The translations under genes were made by a program, and so were the position numbers. This document shows positions 62,255 through 64,000 of a DNA stretch of 64,000 bases, in pieces. The notes below the pieces were generated by a model, which saw only the letters and a program-made list of their open reading frames with translations, ran no database searches and was not told the DNA's origin. Source of the DNA: Maea johnstoni (taxonomy: Eukaryota; Annelida; Polychaeta; Spionida; Magelonidae); NCBI GenBank assembly GCA_963942565.1, contig OZ012691.1, positions 7,664,271-7,728,270 of the forward strand, given 5' to 3'. Position 1 is the stretch's first letter; the number at the start of each line of letters is the position of its first letter.

Positions 62255-62588
62255 TTTATTACAAATACCATAATTAGGGGACATTATAACCTCAGATGTT
62301 TTTATGGAATTTAATGACTTGAATTTCATTCATTTCTGACCTGTAGAATATAGGCAGGTAATCTGCTGTTTCTATTTGTATATATGGATTGATTTAGCTT
62401 AATGTTGAAGAAATGGAAAAAAAGTCTTTGTGTTACCTATCACATGACATCACAACAAACACACTCACATTCACATGGCAGCAGAAAATGATAAAGACGG
62501 ATGCTGCCGAATGATAAAAGCGCGGAAATACAAAAAGGAAAAGAGCACTTAAAAACCACATCAGCTGATGCTGAACCATCCATCTTGT

Positions 62589-62802
62589 TTTAACCCTTAT
62601 GCTGCTGGTGGCTTATTTGGCAAATACAAAATGATGCAAAAAAACTGAAAAATGACTGAAACCCTGGCATATGGGTACCCATCTGAGAGTACTCGGCAAG
62701 ACCTTTCCAATGAATACCAACATGACAGGGTTTAGATGTTTTTCTAAGATTTTTGCTTTCTTGTGTTTTGGACGAAAGTAGCCTCAGCATTGGAAGGGTT
62801 AA
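62589..62802 (+). mobile_element. MITE family 1 copy, intact ends
   Basis: TTAA then CCCTTATGCTGCTGGTGG to CCTCAGCATTGGAAGGG then TTAA; a clean TTAA target duplication. Confidence 0.85.
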
Positions 62803-63260
62803 AGATAAAAGCACAGAAATACAATATGGAAAAGAACACTAAAACCACATCAGCTGATGCTGAATTGTCCATCTTGTTTTAAATGTCAATACCTTGATGA
62901 GTTATGTAGAAAGTTCCCACTACAGATGCAAATAGGCCAAGCCTTCAAAATAAAATCTGGATGTAGTAGGAGCCGTGAATCCTGATGAAAATTGTCCAAT
63001 ATTACAGGAACTGTGTGTCTAATGACAGGATCTGGGGGCCACTGTCTAGCTTTAAGTGCCGCGGTGATGAATGTGCGAACAAATTGCTTTTAAGAATGCA
63101 TGTATTATCGTTGAGGTGTAGATTACTAGCACCTCCCTGTCGGAAGCTGTAGGAAAAGCACCTCCTCTATTTACGCGGCTCTCTCAGGTGTTTTTTTCTC
63201 TCCATGAGGGATTGTATGTTACTTCAGAGACAGGAAGAGATGTCTCTTGCTACTCTATCC
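62803..63260. other. GRK intron or intergenic DNA
   Basis: No exon seen. ATAAAAGC.CGGAAATACAA then AAAGA.CACTTAAAACCACA, CATCAGCTGATGCTGAA flank the MITE on both sides (62510-62575 and 62808-62870), a local duplication. Confidence 0.45.
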
Positions 63261-63261
63261 A

Positions 63262-64000
63262 CTTCAATCCATAACATAATCCATTCCAGCCATATTTTAA
63301 TCCTATAACATGATCCATTCAAACCATATTTTAATCCTATAACATAATCCGTTCAAACCATATTTTAATCCTGTAACATAATCCATTCAAACCATATCCT
63401 AATCCTGTAACATAATCCATTCATACAATATTTTAATCCTATAACATAATCCATTCAAACCATATCCTAATCCTGTAACATAATCCATTCATACAATATT
63501 TTAATCCTATAACATAATCCATTCAAACCATATCCTAATCCTGCAACATAATCCATTCATACAATATTTTAATCCTATAACATAATCCATTCAAACCATA
63601 TTTTAATCCTATAACAAAATCCATTCAAACCATATTTTAATCCTATAACATAATCCATTCAAACTTATCTTAATCCTATAACAAAATCCATCCAAACCAT
63701 ATTTTAATCCTCTAACATGATCCATTTAAACCATATCTAAATCCTATAACATAATCAATTTAAACCATCTTAATCCTACAACATAATCCATTTAAACCAT
63801 ATCTTAATCCTAAAACATAATTAATTCAAACCTTATCTTAATCCTATAACATAATCCATTCAAACCTTATCTTAATCCTATGAAATAATCAATTAAAACC
63901 ATATCTTAATCCTAGAACATAATCAATTTAAACCATATCTTAATTCTACAGCATAATCAATTTAAACCATATCTTAATCCTACAGCATAATCAATTTAAA
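63262..64000. repeat. 34-bp satellite, at least 21 copies, running off the window
   Basis: Unit TAATCCTATAACATAATCCA then TTCAAACCATATTT, with substitutions increasing toward the right. Confidence 0.95.

Overview
This is a eukaryotic, AT-rich animal contig. Genes have GT-AG introns, many inverted-repeat transposons and long (AT)n tracts. Gene content (a MUL1-type mitochondrial RING ligase, an ABCC8/9-type sulfonylurea receptor, a GRK2/3-type receptor kinase) points to a bilaterian, most likely a marine invertebrate deuterostome such as an echinoderm or amphioxus. The species is inferred only loosely.

Layout. 1-9.2 kb: two tandem minus-strand paralogs (A, cut by the window start; B, complete) of a type II membrane protein with a FAM20/FJX1-like secretory-kinase domain. 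9.2-12.6 kb: a divergent intergenic region with a 2-kb inverted-repeat element that carries a second inverted-repeat element inside it. 12.6-15.7 kb: complete MUL1 on the plus strand, three exons. 15.7-21.9 kb: intergenic, with MITEs and a 30-bp minisatellite of about 25 copies. 21.9-59.1 kb: a SUR-like ABC transporter gene on the minus strand, 32 visible exons, encoding most of TMD1, NBD1, the linker, TMD2 and NBD2. Its 5' end is cut by a 200-N gap. A third secretory-kinase paralog (C, plus strand, three exons) sits in the 6.9-kb intron between the signature-motif exon and the Walker B exon of NBD1. 59.3-64 kb: two exons of a GRK2/3-type kinase on the plus strand, then repeat-rich intron and a 34-bp satellite running off the window.

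The most unusual signal is in the SUR-like gene. At about eleven exon edges a tandem array has copied the splice junction together with a slice of exon and intron, so that many introns hold two to six copies of the neighbouring splice site. One array offers five extra acceptors for the last exon, which would give a different C-terminus. Another region holds one recent and one decayed copy of a TMD1 exon. Paralog C shows the same behaviour at its stop codon, where the last 30 or so coding bases have been amplified into an 800-bp degenerate array.

The genes do not form a pathway by position. A, B and C are dispersed paralogs. MUL1, the SUR-like gene and the GRK gene are unrelated neighbours, and the SUR-GRK junction may be a scaffolding artefact.
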